Below are positions 32,872 to 44,366 of a DNA stretch of 64,000 bases, piece after piece; the stretch's first letter is position 1, and every line of letters begins with the position of its first letter. This DNA is from Cladophialophora immunda. Lineage: Eukaryota; Ascomycota; Eurotiomycetes; Chaetothyriales; Herpotrichiellaceae. Where the stretch lies: NCBI RefSeq assembly GCF_000835495.1, contig NW_015622546.1, positions 2,784,955-2,848,954 on the forward strand, in the 5' to 3' direction. The translations under genes were made by a program, and so were the position numbers. Under the pieces are notes generated by a model that saw only the letters and a program-made list of their open reading frames with translations, was not told the DNA's origin and did no database searches.

Positions 32872-35800
32872 ATGGTATGTGTCGACCTCTAGTTTGTCTG
32901 GCCTAGTTAACTCGATCAAGGTGCGACCGACCACTGACGACGACACGGGGTTGAAAGTGCTGCGGGAGCCGACATCGAGCCCGGATGCCGAGAATGGAGA
33001 TAAGATCATCGAGTGAGTGTAATGCCTAATGTGACTGGTTCAGCTCTCTAACACACGACAGCATTGTCGCCGTCCACGGCCTCGGCGCGCACCCGGACGA
33101 CACCTGGACCCAGAAACGCGGCGACGGCGATGAGGCGCGCTGGGTCAACTGGCTCGAAGAGGAGGACATGCTACCAACAAGGGTGCCGAACGCGCGCATC
33201 ATGCGGTACGGATACAAATCGGGCTGGTTTGGAGCAGAGGCGATCAAGCAGTCGGCTCGAACGACTGCGGAGCGGTTTCTAACTGCCTTGAGACGAGAGC
33301 GAAAGGTGAAAACCGATGGGTGCATAGGAGAGATGTGGCGCTGACAAGAGAAGGACTGCATCGATCGACCGTTGATATTGATTGCCCACAGCTTTGGAGG
33401 GTTAGTAGTGCTCAAGGTTAGTTTGCCGACCTCCACTGATACTGGTGTAAGGGTGGACTGACGAGAAGCATAGGCTGTTTGCAATACGTACCACGACCGA
33501 GACGACTGGCCCGGCGTGTTCGATACGGTCCGAGGGCTGGTGTTCTTCGGCACGCCGTTCCGCGGGGCCGATGGCATGAGCCAGAGCGAAATAGTGCAGG
33601 CGGCGGCACGGAAGTATACCGCAGAAGATATTGAGCAGGAGCCTCTCCACATCCTCGACCCAGGCAACGAGCTGCTGCAAGACCTAGTAGATGATTTTCA
33701 GAAGAGGGTGTGGGCGAACATGCCTGGTGCGCGCATCGCGTGCTTCTTCGAGCTCCAAGCGAGTGAGATTGGATCAATCGTGGGGAAACAGAGACGAAAG
33801 GTAAGAAGGGTGTATAACAAGATGTTTGGCTCATACTGATGCGGTGAAGGCATTCGCCGTCAATGAACGATCCGGGTGTCTGGATGTGTCGGATCGAGTG
33901 TCGAAACGCCCGCTCGCGCGGACGCATTTCAACATGAACAAGTTCGGGCGAGCGACGGAAGAGGATTATTTGCTTGTGGCAGAAGTGATCGAACAGATGG
34001 CGAAAGATGCTCAACAGCAACTATCGGTGCCGTCGATGCTGGTCCCACCTGTAAGTGTATGGAAGAGTCAGATAGCAGAATAACTAAAGCCCATTCTGTG
34101 TTGAAGGTTGTATCCGTGCCTTTGGAAACGACGTATGAACAGGCAAGCCGGCGGCGAGTCAAATATTTCCGAGGTCGCCAAAAGCAGCTGGAACGAATTC
34201 AGGAATACTTTACGGACGATGCCGCGGACGAATGTCGTATGCTTATCCTCCAGGCGATGGGCGGACAAGGGAAGAGTCAGATTGCGCTAGAGTATTGTCG
34301 ACAACGGCGGTCCACTTATGCGGAGATATTCTGGATTAATGCGAGTTCGGAGACGATAGCGACACAGTCGATGGAACGAGTGGCGGCAGAGATTGGACAG
34401 CCACTTGCGGGAATCGACGACACTCGAACCAAAATCCGACTGGTCGTCCAGGCGCTGGCGCGACGGAGCGAGCGGTGGCTCATGGTGTTGGATAACTATG
34501 ACGACCCGGATCACTTTACGAGCATTGAGCAATTTATCCCATCTCGTTAGTTACCTTCTTATCCTCACGAAACTAGCTAACTTATCCAACGCAGATAGCG
34601 TGGGCGACATTCTTATCACCAGTCGCAGTAAAGGACTGGAAGGACTCGGACGAGTCGTAATAGTACCGCCTATGACGAACCAGGAAGGGACAGAACTCCT
34701 CTTATACGACCATCCAACGTCTGAGGTGGACGCTCATCGGGAGAGATGTAGTAAGATCGTCGAACGGCTAGGCGGGTTACCTCTCGCCCTCGATCAGGCA
34801 GCAGCCTTTATCCGATATAAGCAGCTCACGTTAGATCAGCTCGACGAGTTCTTAAGCTTGTATGAGGCACAACGCGAACAGGTGTTACGACATACGCCCC
34901 GGCGATTCTGGAAATACGGCACGGTACAAGTCGACGGGAAAGAAGAAGACAACCGGGCGATTAGCGCATTCACGACGTGGGAGATGTCATTTCAGCAGTT
35001 GGAAGAAGACGAGGCGCGGAGGGGCGATATTGGGCACTTCTTGACGGTGTCGGCCTTCTTCCAGCCCGACCGGATTGACGAGTCACTGTTCCGCCACCAC
35101 TGGGAATGGACGCAACCGGCGCCAGTATGGATGAGGATATTCAGTCATGAAGATTCCGGCAGCAACGACTGCTCTCAGTCGTCGGAATCTGACAGAGTCT
35201 CCGACAGCGACCCAGAAGGTCCTGCAATGGCTTCGGCAGGGTCCGGGTCAGACGCAGAAGACGAGACGCCAGTGGTAGATCGAGAACCGTGGAATGCAGA
35301 TCTATTCTGGGAGTTGATCTCAAAGGCGTACGACCTCTCTCTGTTAGACAGCATCGCTAGTGGCGCGTCTATCGATGGGGCACGCTTCTCGTTACATCCG
35401 GTGATCTGCGACTGGCTGCAAGTCCGATTGGGGATGGAGGCGACTCACGAGTTTGTATCTGAGGCAATTGAGATGGCGGCGGATAATGTCCGGCGCATAG
35501 ATGGATCCGTCAACTATTCACTACAAGCGCGAGTGATTCTCCTTGGGCACATAAATATGTGCCTCGAGAATGACAGACGGCTCTGCTCGGACGGACAACG
35601 AGTGGGACAGGAGTTGAGGAGTTGTGCGGCGGCGGGATGGTTTGCATCGTTCTACCAAGACCATGGGCGCTATGATGTAGCAGAGAGCCTCTACCGGCAA
35701 GTATCCGATACGAGAAGGGAGACGGTCAGGCTAGAAGACCCTTCGACGCTGACGAGCATGAACAACCTGGCCTCGGCGCTGAGGTATCAGGGGAAGTACG

Positions 35801-36561
35801 CGGAGGCGGAGGAGATGCATCGAGGAGAATTGGAGCTGAGCAAGAAGGTGCTCGGGGAGGAGCATCCTGACACGCTGACGAGCATAAACAACCTAGCCTT
35901 GGCGCTAAGCGATCAGGGGAAGTACTCGGAGGCGGAGGAGATGCATCGAGAGGCATTGCGGCTGAGCAAGAAGGTGCTAGGGGAGGAGCATCCTGACACG
36001 CTGGCGAGCATGAACAACCTGGCCGAGGCGCTGAGGTATCAGGGGAAGTACTTGGAGGCGGAGGAGATGCATCAAGAGGCATTGCGGCTAAGGAAGAAGG
36101 TGCTCGGGGAGGAGCATCCTGAGACGCTGACGAGCATGAATAACCTGGCCTCAGCGCTGAGCGATCAGGGGAAGTACTCGGAGGCGGAGGAGATGCATCG
36201 AGAGACATTGAAGCTAGGGAAGAAGGTGCTCGGGGAGGAGCATCCTGACACGCTGACGAGCATGAACAACCTGGCCTCGGCGCTGAGGTATCAGGGGAAG
36301 TACTCGGAGGCGGAGGAGATGCATCGAGAGGCATTGTGGCTGAGCAAGAAGGTGCTCGGGGAGGAGCATCCTGAGACGCTCACGAGCATGAACAACTTGG
36401 CATATCTTCTGGCATTACGATCTCGATTTGTGCAAGCTGCGATCTTCTATGAGAGAGCGGTGGCTGGATATCGGCGAGTCCTGGGAGATGATCATCCCAC
36501 TACAAAGGCGTGTGCGGAGCAATACTCTTCGCTCCGGAATTCTCGGGGCAATAAGAAATAG
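32872..36561 (+). CDS. NLR copy 2: alpha/beta-hydrolase, NB-ARC, TPR, 8 exons
   Basis: Exons 32872-32874, 32921-33012, 33062-33305, 33354-33416, 33474-33800, 33850-34050, 34107-34545 and 34595-36561 join in frame to 1111 residues. The hydrolase domain has IVAVHGLGAHPDDTW and AHSFGG (Ser near residue 126). A P-loop AMGGQGKSQ lies near 360-367, Walker B LMVLDNYDD near 435 and GLPLALDQ near 516. From about residue 841 there are five near-identical 42-residue TPRs, each built on the frame NNLAxALxxQGKYxEAEEMH, plus a diverged final repeat. The ATG alone forms exon 1, directly followed by an intron. The protein is likely a cytosolic STAND receptor whose TPRs bind a ligand and whose hydrolase acts as effector. 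All splice joins keep frame, so it appears intact. Confidence 0.92.
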
Positions 36562-36875
36562 GCGCTGGGTTTTCGAACGCGGAGGAGATCATCAATAGCT
36601 GAATGATGCAGTATCCGGTCTACCCTAACAGTATTACTCTATGCAGTACAAGCGGTGTTTATCAAGATGGAAGCGTTCTTTGGAAGCATGTGAGTTGATC
36701 AGTGTAACTTACTGGGCGGATCCGGCTCGCCGGGTACGGATTCAATCTGTTGCTGCTCTATATTTTCGGTAGACCTTCCGACCTTACGGAACGATGAGTG
36801 AAATATTACGCGTAGGATACGTCGACTGTCGAAACTTGGGGGTGAAGGCCGCTTTCTATGATTGGTGGCCGGGAT
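32915..36875 (+). repeat. Inverted duplication, right arm (NLR copy 2)
   Basis: This is the counterpart of 21955-25790 in opposite orientation. Homology covers exon 2 to about 300 bases after the stop. The spacer between arms is about 7.1 kb. Confidence 0.8.
35747..36376 (+). repeat. Array of five 126-bp TPR-coding units
   Basis: Five consecutive units of 126 bp encode the TPRs of NLR copy 2. The units share long identical runs such as ggaggcggaggagatgcat. Variable positions cluster at a few codons in each unit (for example RYQ versus SDQ before GKY). Confidence 0.85.
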
Positions 36876-38515
36876 AACTGGTCTAGGCTAGATGTGGCAG
36901 CACAGCCGGCCATAGGGAACCAGGAGTGGGGCGGAGACAATCTGGAGTAGCCAATGGGGTGAAGGCGATTTTGCAAGCGACTGTAGCGTTACAGAGCACA
37001 TGCACGGTAATGGTTTCGCCGAACCGTTCGGGGCTTCTTAGTCATCATTATGGGTTATTGAACCTCGCAAAGTGGTGGTCGGCGGTTTCGGGGATAGTTT
37101 TCCATTGTCGATGCATCGGCGAGTCTCATCTGGTAGAACATGAAAAATAGTGGTTCAAAGGGCGCCCTAACTCCACAATGGGCATTGACCATAGACGGTT
37201 GTGGTTCAACCAAAGACCCTAGGGTAAGCGAATAACCTCGCAAAACAGGCGACCGGTTTCGAAGAACACCACGACTTCCGTCCGCTTATCTCGACCTACT
37301 GAAGGGAAGCCCATAAGAAATGGTAGTATAAGTGGTATACTGCGCAGAAGCAGAAGCTATGGAAGTCATGCACCGTATCCTACACACTTATATTGACGAC
37401 GTCCTGTTTGAAGCGCAAACCATTATACTGTATAATGTGTTCAGTCGTCCTGTCTATAGGACATCCTCTTACTCCAGAAATCCTGCGCATTTTGCCTCGT
37501 TGTCAGGGCTATCCCAGGCTACTACGAGATTGAGACATGATGCATTATTGAGAGGACATCAAATGGTCTCGCTTCGTTGGCAGCAGTGTTGAATATAGTC
37601 TTCCCGCAGTCTAAGCTATTAGTGGGCGAATCGACAAAACGGGCCCGCACGAAAATCATCACGTTTCGTGTGTGACGAGGGTTGCCTTGTAGTTAGGGGC
37701 GATAAATTCATGATTGGCTGCTTCCTAGCCGTAGGTGCTCGTGAGTTTCAACGTGTCGGCGGCTGAAAGCAGATCGTTGGTTCGCAGCTTTCAAGAGCAG
37801 CCTGCGGCCACGCTTGTTCGGTCTCAGTTTTCTGCGTATGCTATACATGGTGGAATTGTCCTCCATTCCACTCATACCAATAGATATGGCAGCCAGTGTT
37901 GCAAAATAGGATACAGGCGGAGCGCAAAAATATCACGACAAAGCTGGCCGCCAGTAGGTCAAGCTTGATCGTTTAAGTCGTAGGAAACACCTTTCATCAT
38001 TTGGAATTCAACCTAACTGAATGACCACAGGTAAACGGAACTATTCAGCCCGAGATAAGGGCGAGGAAGAAAACGCGACTGATCACCGGAGAAAGAGCCG
38101 AAGAATATAGGAAAGTAGTTAGTTGATCTCGCTCTATACAACTTCATTACCTCGTTACTATGTCACTGACGGCGTTGCAGCCGACTACCTGCGCCCGCAA
38201 AACTCGACAGGCTCCAGAATAAGATGGTATAGCACGAGTTAGAGGGGCCGCTTAAACTAATGCTGCTCTTAGTACCGGCGCCACACGGCTTAGATCTCGC
38301 CTTCCCGTTTGCTGTTGTTGAGGGTAAGGCTTACTCGACCGGTAATAAATCTTCGAGGCAGAGAACTAAGCTGCGGTTTCCGGGGCCTGCGCGCTTAAGA
38401 TATAGCTTGATCTGGATAGCCTGGTCAACAGCGGAACAATAAGATCTGGTGCTCTGCCTCCAGTAATCAATAAGATGACTATAATATACTATTGTCTGTG
38501 TAATCGCTATCTCCG
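36876..38515. other. No gene recognised
   Basis: About 1.6 kb with only short frames on both strands (37332-37592, 37735-37968 and others) that have no motif or splice structure. Confidence 0.4.
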
Positions 38516-38950
38516 TCATCCTCCTCCTTCGTCATCATTATCCATACTCTCATCCTCACTCATTATGTTATCATCTTCTAGGTCTTCGCCTCCATCGCTA
38601 ATGGGTTCGTTAACTGTTTCTTCCTCCACTAAAACGATCGCCTTTACATCGTTGGCTGGGTCTTTGTAGATTGCTCGAATCCTTACCCGTCCGTCATCTT
38701 CATATACCTCGTCCCATATTCGTACGTCTCGTCTCCCCCCCAATTCATCCTGTAGAGCCTTTTGAGCGGCCAAAGTGGCCTTTTCTACAGTCGGTTTTGT
38801 GGTGACCCGGACTGGATAGCAATCTGCAATGTGGGGGTCCGTGCTAAACCATTCCGAAATTTCCTTCTTCACACAGACGTTGATAAGGCCTTCCTTGACG
38901 TCGTAGGCGTACCTCCATATTATGTCGTGCGCGTCCGCCTTGACTCATAA
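38516..38950 (-). CDS. Small protein with acidic C-terminus, hypothetical (possibly partial)
   Basis: A minus frame of at least 118 codons ends in a very acidic tail (DDNIMSEDESMDNDDEGGG). The frame is open upstream of 38872, where it reads ADAHDIIWRYAYDVKEGLIN, before an in-frame stop, with no ATG there, so an upstream exon is likely or the gene is broken. The folded part (FSTDPHIADCYPVRVTTKP) has no match I recognise. Acidic tails of this kind are seen in nuclear proteins; nothing more can be said. Confidence 0.35.
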
Positions 38951-39416
38951 TCGCCAGGGACGAGTTGTGGTTTCTATGATTTGTTTGTCTTACAATCGCC
39001 GAACGGTAACTGGTTATCATCACAATAAATTCTCGTTTTGGCCATCAGAGAACCGTTGGATGCATGAACGCCTCGTCTCCTGACGGAAGTAACCCCCGGA
39101 TCATCTCAACCTGTGTACACCCCTAATAACCTCGCACGTGAGATACCGGTTTCAATCACGTCGTCGACGATTCTGCGGGATATCTACTTCCTCCTTCCCT
39201 CGCCCTTCGACGTCTTTCGAGAATTCGATCATTCTTGAAGGCACAGCCCACAGTTAAATCTCCTGTCAGGCACAGTCACATATAGAAAAATCCATCCGCA
39301 CGTGACCGTGGAGACGTGTCCACTGGTGCCTTTCACGAAAATTCTCCCTCGATCAACTGGCCCCCTACGTGAGCACTGTCTTTACTGCGAACTTTCTAAC
39401 ACAAGCACTCACAGCG
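38951..39416. other. No gene recognised
   Basis: No coding motif. It may hold the promoter of the following + gene; no TATA box stands out. Confidence 0.35.
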
Positions 39417-39845
39417 ATGGCCTTCACTCAAGAACAGGCAGTCTTTCAACCTTTTTATCAGCGGTGAGCCTTTATCACCTATTTGTAACATTAGATTTAA
39501 CAGATGTATAGGTCAAAGACGGAGAAACCACTGAAAAAGATTCATCAGGAATTCATGGGGTTCAAACAAACCTATGACACATCAAAGTCACCAACACCTC
39601 GAGACCGCATTGATCGCTTCACTAGGCTGTCAACTGTAGTGAGCGACTCAGTTCAACTCCCACCCGACGACACCATCGAGCCAAATGGATGCCTCCATGA
39701 CGAAGTCTCAAGGTCCTTGAAGGGACTGAATGTCGAGAAACATCCATACGGTCGTCGCTCTGCGCAGAAGCTTACCAAACGGTACTTAGTTGAGTGTAGA
39801 GCTAAAAAGGAAAGTTTACAGTCCATCCCTTTTTACCTAGGCTAA
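39417..39845 (+). CDS. Hypothetical protein, possible two-exon gene with frame conflict
   Basis: An ATG at 39417 opens MAFTQEQAVFQPFYQR, followed at 39464 by a good donor (gtgagc) and an acceptor at 39503 (ttaacag). The second segment, 39504-39845, encodes YRSKTEKPLKKIHQEFMGFK and further charged sequence with DTIEPNGCLHDEVSRSLKGL. The join leaves the second segment one base out of frame, so the gene is either frameshifted or starts at the ATG at 39504 with a 5'-UTR intron. No family was recognised. The second segment has real coding character. Confidence 0.4.
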
Positions 39846-40557
39846 CATAAATCCTGGTCTGCAGGCCGAAATGTTACGTGGCTACTGGATCGAAGAGCCT
39901 TCCTGCCCGAGCTCCCCTCGCAGGGTGTAGGAAGAGCAGTTGTGGGCCGTATTAGCCCATCCCCTGCAAAGTGCGACTCCCCGTCGACATATCCTTGCAA
40001 TCTTCATAGGGTAATAGAAAAGGTGGACCCCAAAGGGTGGGTATTCGTTCCTGGCTCGGAGGATTAGTGGTGGTGTATTGCAAAAAGGGCGAACGTTCAG
40101 GATGGCAGTGAAGGCGGTTGGAAGCCGCTTCCCAGCTACCTGTAGAGCCGATCTTTGACATGAGGACTGTCCACCCTGGCTGGGTTTTGCAACACTTCAC
40201 TTGCAGCCCTTTTCTTGGGCAGGGCCATTCCATTCTGCAGCCGCTGGCGTTTACTGCATGCGCTATTTACCAATGTCATTTACGGATGCTTCAATCCGCC
40301 AACTCGGTCAGTGTCAATATAAATCAGACAGATAGGCTGGATGCAGGGTTGGCGTTTTCGCAGAACTCCTGCCTATCTCCGTCCACTTGCCCAGCTTGCT
40401 AAATACCTACACTGGCCAATATACGGTGAACTCTTGGATTCCTGATATCCGATCTCAATCTTGACAAAGAACCTGAACAACATCTGAAGACTATCCTCAG
40501 TGGAGAAAGATCGTATCTCGTGGTCGCCCATTGCGCCGAGTCGTCGAAAATGAATCC
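39846..40557. other. No gene recognised
   Basis: Only short frames on both strands. Nothing supported. Confidence 0.35.
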
Positions 40558-41702
40558 CTATTCTTTCCACGGAAATTGATCCGACGCGATCTTGAGCTGG
40601 GGAACTGTCCAGTTCCTGAAATCATTCTTCATCCACGGCCCAAGGACTTGCAGAACTTCCCCCTTTAGTTCCTCAAATGCATCCCCAATCTCCTTCACGG
40701 TATGCATATTTTCCGCCCTAAATAGGTTGAGATCTCGAATTTCTTCGTCGTCTTCAGACCAACCTAACAAAGCTTGATATAACTCGATCTCGAGCCTATC
40801 ATCAACCAGACCAATTGAATCAAGAATTTGAGCCGCCCCACAGCGATCAAAAAGTTCGGTGACTGTCGCGATACTGCCGAGCTCTCGCAGGCCTTCCAGG
40901 GCTTCGACACTAGAAGGCCAGTGGGGAAGTACCCGTTGTGCGAGGAACCTGGAATATCCACCCCAGACAACGAAGTGCGCCATAGTCCGAGTGTGACCTA
41001 GGGAAGACAATTCGCGATAGACTTCTTGCCGACGTCCAAGAAATTGCTGCGACTGGTGTTCACACATCTTTATGAGATTGTGACTTAAATCCCCCTTTTT
41101 TTTTGCAAGCGGCCACCGAGATACAATAACTTCGAGAGCTTTTGTGAACCCGTTTTCATCTTCCACTTTTTGGGAAGCTTTCAAAGCCAGAACGGGATCT
41201 TCCGAGAGGAAGCCATTGATCAATGGGACCAATGTGGATCTGACGTTTGGAATGCATTCGTACTCTTTGGCTACTTGAGCCAGGATATATATCTGCTGGT
41301 TTGAGAGGTTTGCTGGATATTGGTGATATAGAAGCTCCAGCAATAGATATATGTGATTTGCCAGCTCGATGGGCTCATTGTTAGGCCGCACATCCTAAGA
41401 TTGTCAGAACTCGTTTTGACTAGGTTTAATACACACAACTATACCTCATCAACAGGAATTAGCTTTCCGTCAATAATACAAAAGAATCCGGTCCATCGCT
41501 CTTCAGGGATAGAATCGAAGTACCGCGATTTGCATTTTAGATCCTCCTTCCGCATTCGGAGGTCGTCAGGAATGCTTGAGAGCCGAATGACGGTATCACT
41601 CCCCGGACAGGAACATACGGGAAAATGTAGACACGTCCTTTCAAGTTTTGCACGGTGTGCAACTTGACGGGGAATAGCTTTGCGTTTTCTTTTGTACCCC
41701 AT
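40558..41702 (-). CDS. BTB/POZ-like domain protein, 2 exons
   Basis: Exons complement(40558-41394, 41445-41702) join in frame across a 50-nt GT..AG intron to give 364 residues. The first exon has a basic start (MGYKRKRK) and a BTB-like core: SDTVIRLSS, then YFDSIPEERWTGFF. The second begins with IELANHIYLLLELLYHQYPA and AQVAKEYECIPNVRSTL, which match the helical end of fungal BTB domains. The rest is helical without a known motif. Fungal proteins of this type occur in large lineage-specific families; some BTB proteins recruit Cul3 ubiquitin ligases, but no such role is shown here. The ATG at 41702 was chosen because upstream codons in frame have no ATG. Intact. Confidence 0.65.
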
Positions 41703-42129
41703 GGCAAGTAGCTGTTGAACGAGACGATTTCGCAGAGCCAAAATTCAGTTGAAGGAGGTGATAAGATTTGAAGTGGGGCTATAGGATTGTCGCGCAGAGC
41801 AATTCCTTTTATCGCAGCATACCAAAGGACGAAAATTCAGTGGCTGGCAGCCTCACCGAGGGGCATTCATACACAAAAAGGATAAACATATTGGTTGGGG
41901 TCGCTGCTTGGTTAGCATACGGAGCCACTTACACAGCCAATCAGGCGGGGTGGGAGAGGCCCCTTCGAAACCGAGTTGTGAACACACGGATCCACGTGTG
42001 CCAATAACCTGTCAAAGGGTGAATGTCTCTGTCTAGTTAACACGTCCATGTTACTAGCTCAAACGGAAAGAACGTCTTCCAGCCAACCAATCAAGGTCTA
42101 CTAGGACCAATAATGCTACAGTAACGGCG
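41703..42129. other. No gene recognised
   Basis: Intergenic sequence; a short + frame (41768-42007) has no motif. Confidence 0.35.
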
Positions 42130-43018
42130 TCACCTCATCTCCCAGCCCCCGATAGCCTCCAGTTTCTTGAGGGGACAGTCCTCAGAACTATCTACGCGCC
42201 CGTGGATTATGAAACAGCAAGGGGTGGATGCCGAGACGAAAGCCTTAAGGAAATGGATACTTCCAGACAATCTGTATACACTTTCGACTTTGGTAAGGAG
42301 CGCGGTCTTGTCTTCGAAGCTTCGCCCTAAGAGCCGCTCTAAAACCCGCATTTGTTGGAGGTAGTGGTTTAGAGAAGTTACGGAATCTTGTGCGAGATGA
42401 CTTTCGTACACTTCACTCAACGCTGCGTGTGCCTTACATCTGAGAAGGAGCAATTCTCGGATAATCGACGGCTAAGTAAACTAAGCGCTGGTATCAGAGA
42501 GTTTAGATGCCACTCACCACATGGAGTTTAATCATGATATTCAGTAGTCCAGTATAGTCAGTAGTGACTTTCAGGTGCCTATAAAACACGTGGAGCTCAA
42601 AGTCTTTCTCGCCTCTGCTTATCCGGCCGACTTTGAGTTGAACATAAGGGTTGTTAGCGTCTTGAGGTCGGAAGATTTTGAAAGTAGCGGCATCGTCTTC
42701 ACCAGCTCCCAGCCAATCCATTGGTGGTGTGAGAATATTCTCTCCGCGCTGTATGAAAGTAAAATTGACTCTGTTTGAGAACTGCCGATTGTATTCTTCC
42801 TGAACCACGTCTCGTCCGGGGAGCATTGGTAGCGCAAAAATCCCCAAGTATTTTGAGATCAAATAATGTTTCTGCAGTGCCAATATACGAGAATGCAACT
42901 GTATCTGAGTCTTCTGCTGACATTCTGATTCGAGTTGCTTCTTGTGGATATCCAAAACTCCAGTCGTTTTGTAGAGAGGGAGAAAATAAAAAATTTTACA
43001 TAATGAAGATAGTACCAC
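42130..43018 (-). CDS. Hypothetical protein, at least two exons, N-terminus uncertain
   Basis: Segments complement(42130-42471) and complement(42518-43018) join in frame across a 46-nt intron (gtgagt..ttag). The joined part reads LHV into PSIIRELLLLRCKAHAALSE. The first segment holds LPGRDVVQEEYNRQFSNRVN and SRGEKDFELHVFYRHLKVTT. The second is helical with HYLQQMRVLERLLGRSFEDK. No ATG opens the first segment at a convincing place, so an upstream exon may be missing or lost. No family recognised. Codon structure over both exons suggests a real or recently decayed gene. Confidence 0.45.
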
Positions 43019-43879
43019 ATCTCCGTGGTTCAGATGAAGTCCTCAGCAGTGTGCAGTGTCAGGTACCGAAATTGGTGGTCACAGTGCGGTTTCCCGCCAT
43101 GGTTAGACTGTATCACACGTGATCAAGCCCCCATGGTCCATGCGATGTGAAAAGGCCCTCCAAAATTCGTGGTACACAGTTCCAAACCGCTTCGCCCTTA
43201 GTGCGACAGGGGTTATTGGTCTTCCTTCTCTGGTAGAACCTCATAAAATGGTGGTTTTATGACGCTATTTTAGGTGATAATTCTGAAGTGGTCGTCGGCA
43301 GTCATTCTCCGGTGGTCGACCGTTTCACATTTTCTCCCTTGGTCTTCAACCAAGGAGGCATAATGATAACTCAAAACGGAGCTGGGCGCTTACAGCAGCG
43401 AATGGTGCACAGGCTGTATCATCTGGTGAGTCTTCCAGCCCGCTCGGCAACATTGCGGTCTGAGAATGACATTACTGTACGATTACCGGACACATTCATG
43501 CCATCTGTTGTTACGATACTTCTGGTGCCTCGACGCCTAGACCTTCTTTACCTCGTCCACTTGCCTTTGTGCTTCTTCTTGGTTCCCTTGTTTCGCCTCT
43601 TTCTATAATGATCTATGTCTTGGAGCTTGAAGCGGAGTGTGATCTCAGGTTGGCCGACTCGTAGTCGCACACAAGCGCCACTCTGTCGCAGGTAGACGGT
43701 GTGTTAATAAAAGGACTGGAGATTATGCTTCGACCATTGGTGACCCCGATCGGAAATATCGAGGCGAACGAAGTATGGCCAGTGGCTGTTTCATGTTGGG
43801 AATCGCTGGGCACCATATTCGAGGATACATATCGTCAACTTCTCTTCCGCTTTAGTGCCAGACCTACCCACCGACTTCC
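43019..43879. other. No gene; contains dispersed repeat E copy 1
   Basis: No supported coding region. The part around 43555-43650 (cttggttcccttgtttcgcctctttctat) resembles 49765-49850. Confidence 0.4.
43555..43650 (+). repeat. Dispersed repeat E, copy 1
   Basis: The run cttggttccctt, then tcgcctctttctat, then a diverged segment with ggttggccgact recurs at 49765-49850 (cttggttcccttctctcgcctctttctat, ggccggctgact). It is degenerate and non-coding. Confidence 0.5.
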
Positions 43880-44040
43880 AAGGGTGGTCGCCATTGCGGT
43901 CGCTGCGCAGGCAACACCGATGACTAGCCTCTCAACCAGTTAGACCGCACGTCAGTCTGCCCAGACGGGCTACACGGTGGTCGCCATAACGGTCGCCGCA
44001 GACAACAACGGTGACCAGCCTCTCAACCGATGAGGCATTT
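43880..44040 (+). repeat. Dispersed repeat C, two tandem copies
   Basis: Two copies of a ~60-bp motif lie here: ggtggtcgccattgcggtcg with gcaggcaaca and gactagcctctcaa, then ggtggtcgccataacggtcg with gacaacaacggtgaccagcctctcaa. A third copy is at 61292-61365. The array sits just upstream of the MADS-like gene. Confidence 0.65.
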
Positions 44041-44084
44041 AATGGCTTTCAAACAGGCTTTCGCTCAGTGGTCTTCCAAAACAT

Positions 44085-44366
44085 ATGGCCAGGCCTTCCA
44101 AGAGATATTCTAGCTCCAAATTGAAAACCCGTGGAAAGAGTCATTCCGCTACGAAGGACGAAAAGAAAGCGAAGGCACAATATGAGCAAGCAAGACGTCG
44201 CCAGTGGTGCGTAGTGAAGAAAGTTGATGAACTGCACACACTATGCAAGAAGAAGTACTTTCCCCTCATTGTCGATGACCATCGAGCCGACTACGTCAGC
44301 TCTGAGAACATTTCAGAGGAATGGCCGTATTCAATGAAAGCTACGACATACCTCGAGATTGGCTAG
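44085..44366 (+). CDS. Small MADS-box-like protein
   Basis: 93 residues, starting MARPSKRYSSSKLKTRGKSH. The middle, RRRQWCVVKKVDELHTLCKK then FPLIVDD, resembles the MADS-box core in which basic residues lead into a KKxxEL..LC helix and a hydrophobic strand. It fits a group of small fungal SRF-type proteins of about 90-110 residues that end near a WP motif (here EEWPYSMK). Typical MADS proteins bind CArG-like DNA as dimers. No intron or stop problem is seen. Similarity is moderate; a different small basic protein cannot be excluded. Confidence 0.5.
   Translation: MARPSKRYSSSKLKTRGKSHSATKDEKKAKAQYEQARRRQWCVVKKVDELHTLCKKKYFPLIVDDHRADYVSSENISEEWPYSMKATTYLEIG

Noticed and set aside
35726..36334. 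Minus-strand frame of 202 codons rich in proline and serine
   Set aside because: It is the antisense of the TPR array of NLR copy 2; the repeated codons keep the opposite strand open. The same applies to 22377-23108 (+) in NLR copy 1.
35747..36376. CRISPR-like direct repeats
   Set aside because: The regular repeats are codons of TPR motifs in an intact gene, without spacers.
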